From positions 1,116,001 through 1,180,000 of the forward strand of contig CAJNOJ010000002.1 in the NCBI GenBank assembly GCA_905250025.1: a stretch of DNA of 64,000 nucleotides, given 5' to 3'. This stretch comes from Adineta ricciae. Its lineage: Eukaryota; Rotifera; Eurotatoria; Adinetida; Adinetidae. The notes under the pieces are model-generated. The model was not told the DNA's origin. It was given only the letters and a program-made list of their open reading frames with translations, and made no database searches. Below are positions 22,190-35,391 of the stretch, one piece after another (the stretch's first letter is position 1; each line of letters starts with the position of its first letter). The position numbers and the translations under genes are program-made.

Positions 22190-24720
22190 TTACGAAGATG
22201 AATGACTAGATGATCGACATGATGAAAAAAGAATTTTTGCAAATGCTTTTCGAAATTCCATATTGAAGATCGTATAAATGATCGGATTTAAAAACGAATT
22301 GATGTATCCTAACCACACGCAAAGGACCACGATGAAATCGTTTATAAGTAAAGCGTCAGATTCTTTGGATAGCTTGTAAATAGCATTAACTAAATTGTTG
22401 AGCACGAAGAATGGTAACCAACAAACCAGAAAGCAAACTAAAGAAATCAAGCGAACAAATTTTAATAGAAAAAAGTTAATATGAGATCAACACGTCAGTT
22501 GATATATTCGTTGTTTCGAATTACTTAATGATGAATGAACCTATTCAGCAAGATATGTTTTAATTAAACGATGGCATTCTCCCTGATTTCATTTCGATAA
22601 GGTCTTAGTTCCAGCGAGTGAGTCGAATGCAAAAACACAGTGCTTACTTAACACAACGATTAATGTTTGCGTTGCTTTGCGTTCTTTCTTTATGCGTGAA
22701 TAAGCTTTTCGTTTAGCAGTCTTCGCATTGTTCACGGGGTTTTGAGTGGTCGTAGCCGGGATACCGTGCGAATTGGTTTCTGCTTTCAGTCGCGTTGTGA
22801 AACTGCTGTTATGATGGTCAGTGTCATTATGGTTAGCTTTATCAGGTTTATCAACTGTTGTCTTTTGGACACCAATTGAATTGCCGAAGTTATTATTCGA
22901 TTTCGACAATGCTATTGGGAGGACTTCGATTTGATTGTCAGGATCAAGTTTTTTTGTATGGCGCTTTTGTTCATTATGCACAAATAGTGCAATATCATCT
23001 CGTTCGTCGTCGTCCATAGGATCACCTGACGATGATGTGACATTAATCGACGCACGGATTGATGGAGTTAAGCCAGTTGTGTTTAATGCTAATGTGTTTG
23101 TTCCATTATTTTTCGACGTCGGTAAAGCTTCATTGGGTAGCGTTGCAGGTTTTGAGGCTTGTTCGAACAATTTCGCATCGATACTATCGCTGAGCGCGGG
23201 CTGATGATTTGAATCATGTCGATCGTGAAGATATGATGTGACTAAGTTATTCACATTGGATCGATGCTGAGCAGCAGCAGATTGAATGGCTGCTTTAGGT
23301 CTCCATTGTTTACGATTCTTTCGTGCTTGGGCCATGATGACCATGAAGATGCGATAGTAGATAGCAAAGATGATAATGCCCGGAATAAAGAACGAGCCAA
23401 GAGAAGAGAAAATCAAGAATTTATTATTGAAAAACACACACTGGTCAGGAACACGTGGATAGGCAGCTATATCTGATTTATTTACACCACTAAAATATTG
23501 AACGTAAGCGTTTTTCGAGTTTTCGCTCTGATTCTTCGTCTTAACTTACCTAACAATAGGTAATGCAATAAAGAATGAAACAAGCCATACGATTACAATC
23601 ATAATGGCAACACGCTTTGGATTTTTATGTCGAGCATATTTAAGCGGTTTTGTAACGGCAATATACCTAGTATTAGAGAAAGAAACTAGAACAAGAGGAT
23701 TTGATCTTCAGAAATGTTTACCGATCAACTGCAATTGCTACCTAAAAGAATCGAAAAAGTCAAATTGTCTTCGTTGCTTCTTCACAAAATGAGTTCTTAC
23801 GAGATTTAATATCGATGCTGTACATGCCATACAATCTGATGCAACCCAAAAATCACATAAACGTTCAGGTAACTCCCAAACTCGATTGAACTGAAAGAAA
23901 AAATTGACAAAGATGTACCTAATTGTTTCACGGTCAAATATAGCGAAAAAAAAGACTTTTTCACTTCTCGGAAGTCAATAGGGAGAGACTTGAGTTCAAT
24001 AAGCATGAATATTTCCGTTTGTTCTTCCTACACAACAATATTTTCTATTTTAATATTCATCCGATTATATTTTCGACAAAAAAAAGAAGGTATTCCCGGG
24101 CATCGTCACACGAATTCTATCACCACGCTGGAATTTCGTTTCGTGAATATTTTTTTTCCAAAACTACTAAATCCAATCTTCTTATCGTATGAATTATAAA
24201 TCATGATTGGAAAAGTTTTAAATAAATAATCTCTTCTTTCCGTTCTTGCTTCTACATATCCATTAGTATTTAAATCATCAGCATATGTTAAATAGGAAAA
24301 ATGTAATTTAACTTAAAGTTTTTCGGAACAACTTACTTCCAGATAAATAGCAAACGGCATAACAACAGCTGCAACAGTTATATCCGATATGGCAAGTGAG
24401 ACAACGAAATAATTTGTTATCGTGTGCAAAGACTTTTCACGATAAACACTAACAACAACGAGAACATTGCCGAAGATGGTGAAGATCGGGAAAACGGTCA
24501 ATGCAAATGCCCAGTAGTTAGCTGAATTTGTTTCAATGTTAGGCGGTTGAGGTGTGATCGTCGGAAGATTTGAAATGGGGATGTTCGGATGATTGATATC
24601 ATTGATGAGAGGAGCACCATTTGGTAATGTGTCGTATGAATTTGAATTATAAAATAAAGGTGCTGGAAGTGGTGAATCGATCAATACCCACGACGCGGTA
24701 TCATTCGATAGTTGTCGCAT
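22190..24720 (-). CDS. D2-like dopamine / biogenic-amine G protein-coupled receptor
   Basis: Class A GPCR. Exon 1 from ATG 24,720 encodes an extracellular N-terminus and TM1-TM2 ([37 protein letters not shown]). Next is TM3 with the amine-binding aspartate in [19 protein letters not shown], then the [14 protein letters not shown] motif, TM4, and TM5 with a serine cluster ([16 protein letters not shown]) suited to catechol binding. A long third intracellular loop of about 200 residues follows, and TM6 carries CWLPFF. TM7 ends [20 protein letters not shown], almost the D2 consensus. The cytoplasmic tail is very short, and a long loop 3 with a short tail is typical of Gi-coupled D2-like receptors. 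The loop-3 exon joins TM6 in frame (TLIVVL to ICFLVCW). Octopamine or another amine cannot be excluded. The start is the Met nearest a normal-length N-terminus; the frame is open to 25,101. Confidence 0.83.
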
Positions 24721-27700
24721 GACGAAAATTGCAAAGTAAATGACGAGAGAAAGGGAATAGACTTGCTGAGTATCAATGAAAATCGTGTATTCAGTAGTTG
24801 AACGTTGAGAATGTCGAACGAATTTATTTTGTTGAGAAGTGATTGAAATTTCAAGTCGATTGCTGAAAGTGTCATCTTCTGATTGATTCTTTTGCCATGA
24901 TGTAGCATGTCTCATTTTGAGACGATCATGCGCGAAGAACAAACGCCGTTGCTTCGACGTTGAAGGAGGAAACAGGAGTAAAATATGCCAATAAGAGTGA
25001 GAACGGGAGATCGAGAGAGATGTAGAAGAAGAGAAAGAGGAAGAGAGAAAATAAAAGAGAAATAATATTGTGGGCAAAGAAATAGAGTGCCTAATTTTCA
25101 ATAATTATTACCGATCCGTTTCACTGCTGTTGATCTTCTTTTTGTTGTTATAATGATAGCCGAATCATACTGTTCATTACCATGACAAGAAAAAAAAGTC
25201 GTTGGACGCGCAGTCTAATCAGCATTGTTACTGATTTTATCAGAAATATAAAATAGAAAATAAGAGACTGAAAGCGTATGTTAATATATAAAGCAAAAAA
25301 ATCTTGATCTAATTATAAGAAAAGTCAAAATGTCTTCGCCACTGAGAAAAATTTCATCCTACTTCACTCTTTCTTTTTTGCCATAAACTAGAATAAACAT
25401 TAAAAATGCATTGTTTCTTTCTTCTTTTTCCTCTCTTTCTCACATACACTACCTACGCGATTATCTGTGTACGATTGATGGAAACAGATGAAGTTCTTCT
25501 AGCCACCGGTTAATTTTGTCATTTAGAAGTATCTTGCGAGAAAGATATACAATGAAATCTATCTTAACTGACTGATTTCCTTCGATTATTTACGATTGAT
25601 ATATTATACAAATGGAAGTTCGTCTGCTCACTCGAAACATTTGCAAATTTGTTGTACTTCACTATCAGAAAGATTTCTTTAAATTATAGTTACACATGCA
25701 ATGAAGTCATGAAATGAAAGAACAAAGGAGCAAGCAAGACAATGCGAGGAGAGAAAAACAGCAGAAGAATGATGATGAATGGATAAATTATCCACCGACT
25801 GTGAGCACTGTTGGCATCTATGTTCTTGTCGTTTAAACGACGGATAACGATCTTTTCTAATCTACCCACGTATACTTACGAGAAACTCATGATTGACGAG
25901 TTCCTAATATCATAGGAAAGAAAGAGGAAGAGAAAAGAAAACGACAACAAAGGTATTTACGTGTGTTCGATATAAATTCGTATGTGTGAACAGCAGGAAC
26001 TTTCCAGGAAGCATCACAGTTAAACGATATGATTGATTTGTTTTCTTATTGGATACCTAACTTGGCGACAAATTCGAAAAGAATGTCGAAACATTAACGA
26101 TGAAGGTTATCTCGGTCTTGTTTGATAATATAAACATATTAGAAATATAGTTGTATATGTACAAAAAAAACTCTTCTCTCTTTCTCTCGTTAATATACTA
26201 TCTAAACAAGATAATCAGATAATCGTGAAAAACTCCAGCGGCATTCATGTAACTCAATTAGGCCTTTTTTATTCAAATGTATAATAAAAGCTCTTCTATC
26301 GCTAGCCGATTGAAGACAACTCGAAACGTGTTTGCTTTGTACTAGCCACCGAACTATTTATTTGATCTTGACGCTGAAAGACGAAACACATGACACGAGA
26401 AAATCGTCTTCTAATTCGACAAGACAAATCCTAATAGTCTGTTGTACGTGCAAATAAATAAATAAACAAGAAGACCTTTCCATTGATCTCGTCAACAACG
26501 GGGATTCTAATCTCCAGAGACGACAATGACGTTTTATATCTATTTGGATGGCGATGCCTTAAGAAACCTATAACTAGATCGAAGGCACAAAACATCGATA
26601 AGACGATGAAAGAAAAGAAGAAGAAGAAGAGGGAGAAAACAGAACAAAATTATAAAAATAAGATTTCGCTCTCTATTCGCTTTTTGAGTATTTCCAGGAT
26701 CCAGGTGGCCTTATCTTGAAAGCCTCAACATTTATTTTTTCTATGTAGGAGAGAACGCGCAAAAGAAGAAGAAGAAAAAAACCCGGAAGAATCGTACAGA
26801 TCATCTATATCTATTTACTATCAACTAACTGAAAAATAATGACTTCGTATCAAGCCAAATATCTTGCTCGGCGTCAGCAATACGATAATCATCACGATAT
26901 GATGAAAACCAGATTGATCTAACGTCCATTAGATTGATATAAGAATTTGACATATGTATTCGAAAACGACGTTAAATTAGAAGCGAAAGAGAAAAGAAAG
27001 GGCGTGACAAATCTGATCAAGCAAACGTCATTGTTGTTTTCCTCAATCTCTGTTCACGAAGCAGATGTCAGTCTCCTAAAACTGCAGTGGACTACATTAA
27101 TATAGCTCAAGAGACATTGAAATAGTCATATGTGTGCATACATTGATGAATAAATGAGAGAGAGAGAGCAAGAGTTCGAGTAATACTGAAACTTCTTCTT
27201 TTGTTCTTCTCTTTCTGCTAACATGAAGGCAAGACCAAAGAAGAAGAAGAAGAAAACATATTACTGATTTTAGTTTTTTTTACTTATTCATTTACTTACT
27301 CGCTTTTATATACTAAATGTGCGTGCGACTTTTTGAGAGAACAATTCAAACAGGCACGGCACGCAAGAAACGGCGCGCCAATGTAACTGAAGTGCTGTCA
27401 ATCGTACATGGATTGGCAACGCTTCAACCTTCGATCCAATTTCTGTTTTTAATTAGAACTCGCATGTTATAAAGAAGATTTTTACATCGAGTTCCTTTTC
27501 TCTCAAATAGCTACATCCGAATGCAAAACGTACGCTGTTGTACTTTGTTTAATTAATCGAATGAACATAATGCATGTGTTTATTTTTAGTAAATATCGAA
27601 TAGAAATAATTTTGAATGTACCAAGCACATTTTTATAGCCTTGATAATCCGCTAACATTTCCCAAAATCAAACAGGAAGAGTGTATTCGTTTCAATAGCT

Positions 27701-30700
27701 TTAGTTCGAGCGACAAATAGTGACAATGAGATTATAATGCGATTTGTGCAAACACACTAGAATAGAAGACATTCTGACAGAAGTTTTTCCGACTAAGAGC
27801 GCAAGTGCAGAGGCGACGTGAGGGGAGAGTGAATGCATAACGATGCCGACAACAACGACAATTCTCGATCGTTTGCATATTATCGATCGTCTCGGATACC
27901 ACAGACACACTATGAGCAGAGGAACATATTTCAACTATTAACGAAGTAGACTGCGCAGACATAACGATATAGACAAGGAAGCAAAAAAGAAAACGAAGTA
28001 AGGGAAATAAGAGAACAATTCTGTGTCTGTCTGTCTTTCTCACTCATTCACTTTCTCTTTTGTTGTTCTGTTAGGGATATTAGTAGTTAAGATTTAGAGT
28101 AAGAACTTTTCTTCCTTCTTCTTTTGCCTCTTCTTCTTCATCTTTACAATCTGCATTCCCTTTGACGGGTACAAAAATTAGCTTTTGGGTAAAGGCGTTT
28201 GCTTGCATGGTAGTGCAAACCGGATGTCTATGAATTTGCTTAGCATGAGCAAGGAAGCTTTCATCGTTACGTCTATTGTTTAATACGCTAGACAAAAGTA
28301 TATACAGGTAAAACAAGAAAAGAAAGAAAGTAAACGAAACACAACAATGATCGATCACTTTTCATAGATGAACAATGAACATTGTGTCAATCGGAATACC
28401 AAAAAGAACTCGGGTTGATTTTCTATAGTCAAGATAATGAAGAAAAATATTTAATGAAAGACACAGAAAGAAAATATCTGATGACTATGATTATTATTAA
28501 TATCAAGAAAATGACAGTATTTTAAGACACACTCTCTGTCATATCGATGGATACATAATTCAAGAAAAACATATTGTCAATGTAGAGAAGAAGAAAGAAG
28601 AGAAATAATCTTGTTTGCTTAGTTCGAAAGCCGTTCTTTTATAGTTTCGTCATCGACAACAATGATAGCATGTCTAATTATAGCTAGAAAAGATCTGCCG
28701 ATCCGTACGTAGCAATAACAGTCAATCAATTCATTCCAATGGAAACTGATGCCGAAGAAAGCAATAATGGAGAGGACAACTTGTTTTCATCCATCACACA
28801 ACAATTTCTTTGCGATCTAAGTGCTTTATCGTAGTGACTTTCTTCTTCTCTCATCTTACTTGCCTTCTCTAACTCTGCAATCTTGGCACAACCACTTAGA
28901 AATATCCCTCCAAGTACTTTTCATCTAAATATGTATGTCTCTGTCTATACATCACTATCCTATTTTCGTCTAAAACTCTCCCTTTGCAATGGACGTAGGT
29001 GAACGGCGACTAAGAGTAATTATTAATGGCTTGATTCGGCAAATTTCCCATTTTAATAATGCAGCAAAAGGCGATTATTTTTCACGCTGAAGACAAAAGG
29101 AAAAGAGAAGTAAATTATTCACACGTACGTTTAAATGCGTCCATCTGTTTCATACATATCTGCTGAATACCATCTGCGTCCTTTTCAGCAGAACTTAGCT
29201 AATCAAAGTGTCACAAGCACAAATGACATCGGATAATCTGCCTGTACTTATGAGATAATAATTAATACATTTATGATTTTACTTACTCGAAATACTTTCT
29301 CAGTCTCCAGTTTCTTAGATCTGAAATATCAGTCACAATTGACAGTCACACGACTTAGTTGAAGTCTTCGTCGTTTGTCGGGGACGAACATCTATCGATA
29401 GAAATGAGGAAAACAAGTAATTGTGCACTCGTGCAGATATTATTATCAATAAAAGAAATATGTCATCAATGGCAAGCTAAATCGATCAATCGTTTGACAG
29501 TATCTTCGAATGATGATAATACAAAAAAAGAAACACACTCGCCGTTTCGCTCTTACGCATCAATCATTGATTTGAGACATTCGAGATAGATTAGACAAGC
29601 GAAGCTCATTTGCTCCTACATGTGACGAGTGAATAACAGCCTACTCACCATTGATAAGCTCGCTGAAAAACACGAAACAATGCATTTTTTCTAGGTCAGG
29701 TTTTCTTCCTCTCGTCCTATCGCTTGCAAAGTTAGTCACCTTTTCCTGATTTCATTATTTACATACAATCAATCATCGAATCTCGTAAATGTCATTGCAA
29801 GTGGCTTCGTTTATTTAGTCAAGCATAGAATACCTTTTGTGTTTTCTATTGACAATGGCAGATATAATTGGACTCTATGCGCTGATGTTGATGTGATTCA
29901 GCATGATTTGTTTTCATATTCTATTAATCTAACATCGCTGTTTACAACTGATGACTAGATTTCCTTCTATTTGTCTCAAATTATATCTCCGACGATGATG
30001 ACTAGAGAAAGTATCATGTTCCTTAGACATTCATCTGAAAGTACCTTCAACTGATCATTTCCGCTGTATTCGAATGCGAACGTCATTTTTTTTTCTTTTG
30101 ACTTAATTAATCAAAGTTTATATTGCACGAGAAACTTGATCGTCTTTCGTTTGTGTAAATAATTTACCTAAAGGCGTATTTTATTGACGAAGAACTGTAG
30201 TATCCGTGATAAAGAACGAGCGCATCAGACAGGTGTTCTCATTAATAATTTAATTTTCATTCTTTATACTTTAGAAGAAAAAAGACAGTTGGCTCGAGTA
30301 GACTGTAGTGAATAAATTACCTTTTTACTAGAAAATTTTGCATCTGATAGCTTACTTTTATCAGTTATGAACAATTCGTTTGTCTTTCCTAATCTTCAAA
30401 ATATGCTGATTCCCCTTGGGCACCCTGCCCATACGTTGTTTTTCTACCTTTATGATACTCGAAGACTGACGTAGATCACTATCTATTTATTTCTAATTAT
30501 TTATTCTATAAATAAATTCATAAATGTATGTTCCATACACCTGGAGAGTCGGCGAGGAGAATAATGCACAAAATCATGTCTATTTATCATCGTATGAGAG
30601 ATGCCGACTGAATTGAATATTAAAAAAAACTTATTAGCAAATTTGATTAATACGGATGAGAATCAAATGAAATTGATCGAGTGACTCGAAGAGACACATA

Positions 30701-31343
30701 TGCTTGTCGAGCTAATCATCATTGAAATTTATGTCCTACAAAGCAATTTAGTCTTTTGTCAGAGAGATTAGATCAATCTAATTATTCATGTCTGATAAAG
30801 TTCTGTTTCGAAAGACAAAGTACATTGATTCATGACTCTCGATGAAAAGCATGTGACAAGCAGTTTGAGTGTTAATTCAATCTTTCCAGGTTATTAAACA
30901 CTATAGTAATTAACATAGGATAAAAGAAAACGATTACTCCTTTCAAACTATTACCTGTGAAGAATAGATCGTCAGGAAAAGTTGTACTCGATAATCCACA
31001 ACGGAAAGTCAGTTCGTCTGTTTCAGGAAACCTTTTGTAAAATTGTAAACTGAAGTTACAGGATAGTTCTTGGTTTTAATGGAATTTTCCACATTAACGA
31101 TTCAGTGCTTGAAATGATCAAATCGGTTTGTCATTTATCTAAATGACATAAATCATCTATCATTTGTAAAATTGCGAAAACATAGTTTCGTCAAGGTTTT
31201 TGTTTATTTCACCAATTCGATTTGTAGAATGACCAACGAATGATATCACGTCATGTTTACATAGATCTTTTCTTCTTCTTCTTGGAAATTTGATAAAAAA
31301 TAGATCACGATATCATTTGTCATTCGTCGTATTTGTTTGCAAC
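24721..31343. other. 6.6-kb region with no supported gene
   Basis: Unusually long for this compact window. On both strands I see only short ORFs with biased composition (for example 26,483-26,719 +; 27,701-28,358 -; 29,359-29,589 +) and no domain or convincing splice chain. Composition changes along it, with repeated purine-rich or pyrimidine-rich patches such as AGAAGAAGAAGAAG near 26,615-26,635, 26,765-26,780 and 27,240-27,255. Likely content is the dopamine-receptor promoter, 5' UTR introns and distal regulatory sequence (inference). Structured RNA genes cannot be ruled out by eye. Confidence 0.5.
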
Positions 31344-32263
31344 ATGAATACAAGTTACATGTCTAATTCGTCACCCAATGCGATTCCGAGAAATAAATAT
31401 CTCGATTCCTTAATGGATTTTTCAACGCCAATGAGTGGCACATCGAAACATCCTTTCGATCTCAGTGAGAGTTCAACAGTGATAGAAATGAACGGCAAGC
31501 ATCAGCAGGAGACCATTGTCGATCAACTTCAACAAAAATTTCGAGAACATCAAATGAATTTCCGTCAGACGCAAACTTATCTTCATTCCTTGGATGAACA
31601 CTTACGTGAATTGGCCACCATTCTCAATCAATTACAACAATCCTTCGATTACCATTCGTTACTCAAACCAACTGCTGAACAATTAGAAACTCGACTGTTA
31701 CAAATGTCGACGAAACGCGAACAGATTCGCTTGATGGCAAAGAATCTGTATCAGTCACCAACCATTTCTCAAACATTGAACGATATCATTCAACAAGTAT
31801 TCATCACTCTTCGTTCGGCATATTCTTTATCTTTTTTTATTCTTCGAAGATTTCACCTTCGTCATCAAAATTGCCATCATCGATGACGGATTATTACAGT
31901 GAATTGATCAATGCTGTACGATTGAGTATGAATCAAAAGAATAATCTTATCGAACGCTTTCATCATGAACAAATCCATCGAAAACATCGAACGAATGATC
32001 ACCATTTGAAAGTTCAACAACGTCAAGAAATACTTTTGCGATTAATCGAAAAACTTCATGAGCAACACAAACAGAATGAAAAGTCCATTGAAATAATTTC
32101 AATCGACAAACCACAATTCGATCATCATAACGAACAATTAACAGAACTGAATAAACTCATCGATGAATATCAAATCCTTCAAGATGAAAATCGTTTGTTG
32201 AAGTCTCGAGCGAAAGAAAATATTAAAGCACTTTATACAGTTATCAATCAGGCAGTAGAATAG
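31344..32263 (+). CDS. Coiled-coil protein of unknown function
   Basis: Two exons joined across a 53-nt intron (31,797-31,849, GTATTC...CGAAG) give about 288 residues. After a polar N-terminus from ATG 31,344 (MNTSYMSNSSPN), nearly the whole chain is helical and rich in Gln, Leu, Glu, Lys and His, with heptad-like spacing: DQLQQKFREHQMNFRQ, LDEHLRELATILNQLQQ, LLRLIEKLHEQHKQNEK and LNKLIDEYQILQDENRLL. No membrane segment, signal peptide or catalytic motif. It may be a centrosomal, ciliary or trafficking scaffold subunit, but nothing specific supports a choice. Its stop lies 114 bp from the MRE11 stop on the other strand, with a polyadenylation signal AATAAA at 32,296-32,301, so the two 3' UTRs may overlap. 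Confidence 0.78.
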
Positions 32264-32295
32264 TTATTTTTACCGATAATTCCTAACTTTTTTCA

Positions 32296-32301
32296 AATAA
32301 A
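32296..32301 (+). terminator. Candidate poly(A) signal of the coiled-coil gene
   Basis: AATAAA 33 bp downstream of the stop at 32,263, within the 114-bp space shared with the convergent MRE11 gene. Called by sequence and position. Confidence 0.5.
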
Positions 32302-32377
32302 AAAACGTTTTATTTTCGATTCATCTCTGTTGTACAAATAGGAACAAAATAACAAATAGAAATTCAAAATACATGAC

Positions 32378-34625
32378 TTAAAAAGGTTTTCGTTTGCCAC
32401 GAGGTGTTGCTATTGGCGTTGCTTTCGCTCTTCCTCGACCTCGGCCACGTCCACGACCTGCCGTTGTAGACACTTGTGTACGCTTTTGCGTTGGCCGCAT
32501 GGAATTGATCTCAAATGCATCATCGTCATCATTTTCATTATCACTGTCGTCATTTTTCGTTCTTCTGGTTTGAGTGACCATTAAATCATCATCGTCGTCG
32601 TCATCATTGTATGATCGATCGCCGTTTATTTTAAGTCGCTCTTTTCGTGCTACTGTTAGTAAATCTCGTCGCCGTTGATTAGCTTGATCATCATCAACAT
32701 TTTGTAACATTTTAAAACGCTTTAACTCTTCTTCGAGAAACGCTACATCATCCGTGTGAATTTGATTCGATAGAAATTTCTATTCGAGAGAGAACATAGA
32801 TGAGATCTATACAAAGAGATGTTTACTTGTGTCTGTTCAATCTGTCCTTCGACCATTGTACTCAAGGCATAAACTTCATCTTTATCAATAAACTCGGTCA
32901 GTGCTGCTAACATCGATTTTTCGTCGAGTAAACGTAATCGATTATTCTAGAAGAGAAATAGGTACGAAAGTGTCTTGTTTGAGGTGTGTAACAATTTACT
33001 TCAGTTGTCGAATCGAAATAAGTTTGAATGGAATGCTCGACGCGTTGTGCATTTTTAAACTGATCATTCGAGATTTTAATTGCATCAGGATCAAGTTTGA
33101 TCTCGTGAGATTTCAACAGGCTTTGTTCGCGTTTCTTGTGTAAATTTATCATTGTTTTGGCATTGGCGACTCGATCAGAAAATTTTTGAACGAAACGAAT
33201 GTCATTAAATGAATCAAATAGATCAAAACCAGTGTAATCAACACGGAGACGAATTAAACTATTAAAGTAAAAATGAGATATCGAAGGGAAAGAAAACATT
33301 TGCCTACGGCTTTTTGGGTTGTTTCGGATGACCAGTATGTTCTTTCTCAGCACGAACGAGTAGTTCGTCGATCTATCGATAACAAAAATGAATGCAATGA
33401 GCAATAAAGAACAAAAGTATTTCCTACTGTATCTGTTAGAATTTTATCAAGCTTTTGTTCGAGTTTACTATTCGATAGTGTCTTCAAAGCTTTCTCATCG
33501 ATATGATCGCTTAAATTAATATCAACAAAATAAAATTGTCGAACGGTTTGTAATGGCCGTTGTTGTAATTTAAATGTTTTCTTATATATATGAAGGATTC
33601 CTGCATGTTTTTGGATTTGTTCGCCTTCACTCAATGACGTTGCAACTGTACTACCTGGTTCGATCGAAAAAAAAGAAGCGTAACATATCAGATAATCATT
33701 GTTTGGTACGTACCAGGTTGAATAACAAAGAACTTTTGAACAGTGTTGAATTCTGGTGTCAATCGACAGTCGTGTTCATGCCCCCATATGACGATATCTA
33801 AAAATTCATGGAGAAACTGTTCCGGAATGTAGTTTTTTGGTCCATGTGCAACACGATTTTGATGAATGACGAAGATATTGAACCAATCGTCGGGTTGATT
33901 CGTTGGTCGAAGTAGATTTATTTGATTTTTCAAGAAAATCCGATGTAAACGTTCGTCACGTATGGAACCGAGACCGTAAATAGCTAAGTTTGTCTGGCCT
34001 TTACGAAAAAGTAAAGGATGAATATCGATATTTTCTAACGATGAGAGATTTCCAAAATAATTTACTAAGCCACAAGAATTTAACAAGTCAAGTGGACATA
34101 ATGGCGTCGAACCGGATGGATCATCGTGATTTCTATTAAAGACTAATCAGTTTTAGTAGGCAATCATGGAAATTCTCTCTCTTACCCATGAATAGAAAAG
34201 ACGGGAATGCCAATATTTAAATTCGGATCTTTGAAATTTGCCCATGGAAAAGGATTCGACTGCACTGTTGATGAAAAATTGACTTTTTCATCGCTGATCA
34301 ACTTGAACTCAATTGTTTTATCACCGAGACAATATTTTCGTAAGAGATTGATACATTCTAACATGATATGACTCGATGGTTTATTGTCGTGAAACAGATC
34401 GCCGCCGAGTAAAATGAAATCTACATTTTCATCACGCGCTATTTGAAGACACTCTTCGAATGCAATTAAAGAATCATTTGCACGTTCATCATCTCGTTCT
34501 GCAAAACCGAGATGATTATCTGTTGTTATTAAGATTTTGAGAACATCGTCAGGCGATGGAGATTCGGATTCATCTTCTGAATTCTCTTGCGAAGATTTCG
34601 ATGACATCGTTCGTGAAACAGGCAT
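32378..34625 (-). CDS. MRE11: MRE11 double-strand break repair nuclease
   Basis: MRE11 is the Mn-dependent 3'-5' exonuclease and endonuclease of the MRE11-RAD50-NBS1 complex, which detects and resects DNA double-strand breaks and activates ATM. From ATG 34,625 the phosphoesterase motifs appear in order: ILITTDNHLGFAERD, DFILLGGDLFHDNKPS, FSIHGNHDDPSG (spanning a splice), NIFVIHQNRV and IVIWGHEHDC. All metal-ligand Asp, His and Asn residues seem present. The capping domain follows (QPGSSTVATSLSEGE; RQFYFVDINL; PLIRLRVDYTGFDLF; RFVQKFSDRVAN). The C-terminus has an acidic stretch (YNDDDDDDDLMV) and a Gly-Arg motif (AGRGRGRGRGRAK), like the arginine-methylated GAR motif of animal MRE11. Estimated length, a little over 600 residues, is near the family norm. 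Short introns include a donor just before FSIHG. Confidence 0.95.
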
Positions 34626-35391
34626 ATCTAAAATCGAACAAAGTAGTTGTCAAATAGTTCGAGTGAAGTTTTCGAAGATTCTTTCTTCGCCTGTTGTTAT
34701 TGCATCATTGTAGAAAAAATTGTGCAAATGAGTAGACAATCAAACTGGTATATCATAGAGGTCGTTGTTATAAAAACGTGGAAAAGTGACATAATGGAAT
34801 GTGATAGATTGATTAGCATGTCAATTATGAAATTAGTAAGCAAGTCACTTGTAATTTTGGATGACGAAGAATTCAACGGTTTTCGTCACTCGTGCCGAAA
34901 CGATCGAATATACACGTGTAACTCTACGATAAAATAAATCATCTCTGTACTTGGTTGACTAAAGTCAGTTATGTAATTTTAATTTTCTGGGAAGGAGAAG
35001 AAATCGACGAATACAAGTACCGCTGTGAAAGAGAAAGATGAGAGCATCATACAAAAGACATCATGTATATATGTATATTCAAAGAAGAAGACATATGAAA
35101 ATCGTGATTGTGAGACAAATGCTCGAACATAATGTTCTTATAACAGTATAGGCAAGTTCAGTTGGGTCAGATAGAGAAGGTATCACACATGTTTAGAAAA
35201 TTGGATATTAAAAATATATAGAAGTGTTAAGGCTCTTTCTAGAAACATATGTATATTTATACAAAGGTTTGACAAAAAAAAGTGATACTAATATAGGTCC
35301 AATCAATAAAACAAAAGAACGAAAGAAAGAAAAGCACACACACATACACAGACACAGACACATTCCACTGTTCAATTTGGCAGCGTTTATT
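34626..35391. other. Gap between MRE11 and phosphorylase kinase genes
   Basis: This holds the MRE11 5' flank and the phosphorylase kinase 3' flank. ORF 34,647-34,937 (+) overlaps the presumed MRE11 promoter and has no recognised feature. A CA-rich stretch lies at about 35,335-35,362. Confidence 0.5.

Noticed and set aside
27701-28358. Overlapping minus-strand ORFs as coding genes
   Set aside because: Composition-driven, overlapping one another in different frames, with no domain, signal peptide or splice partner.
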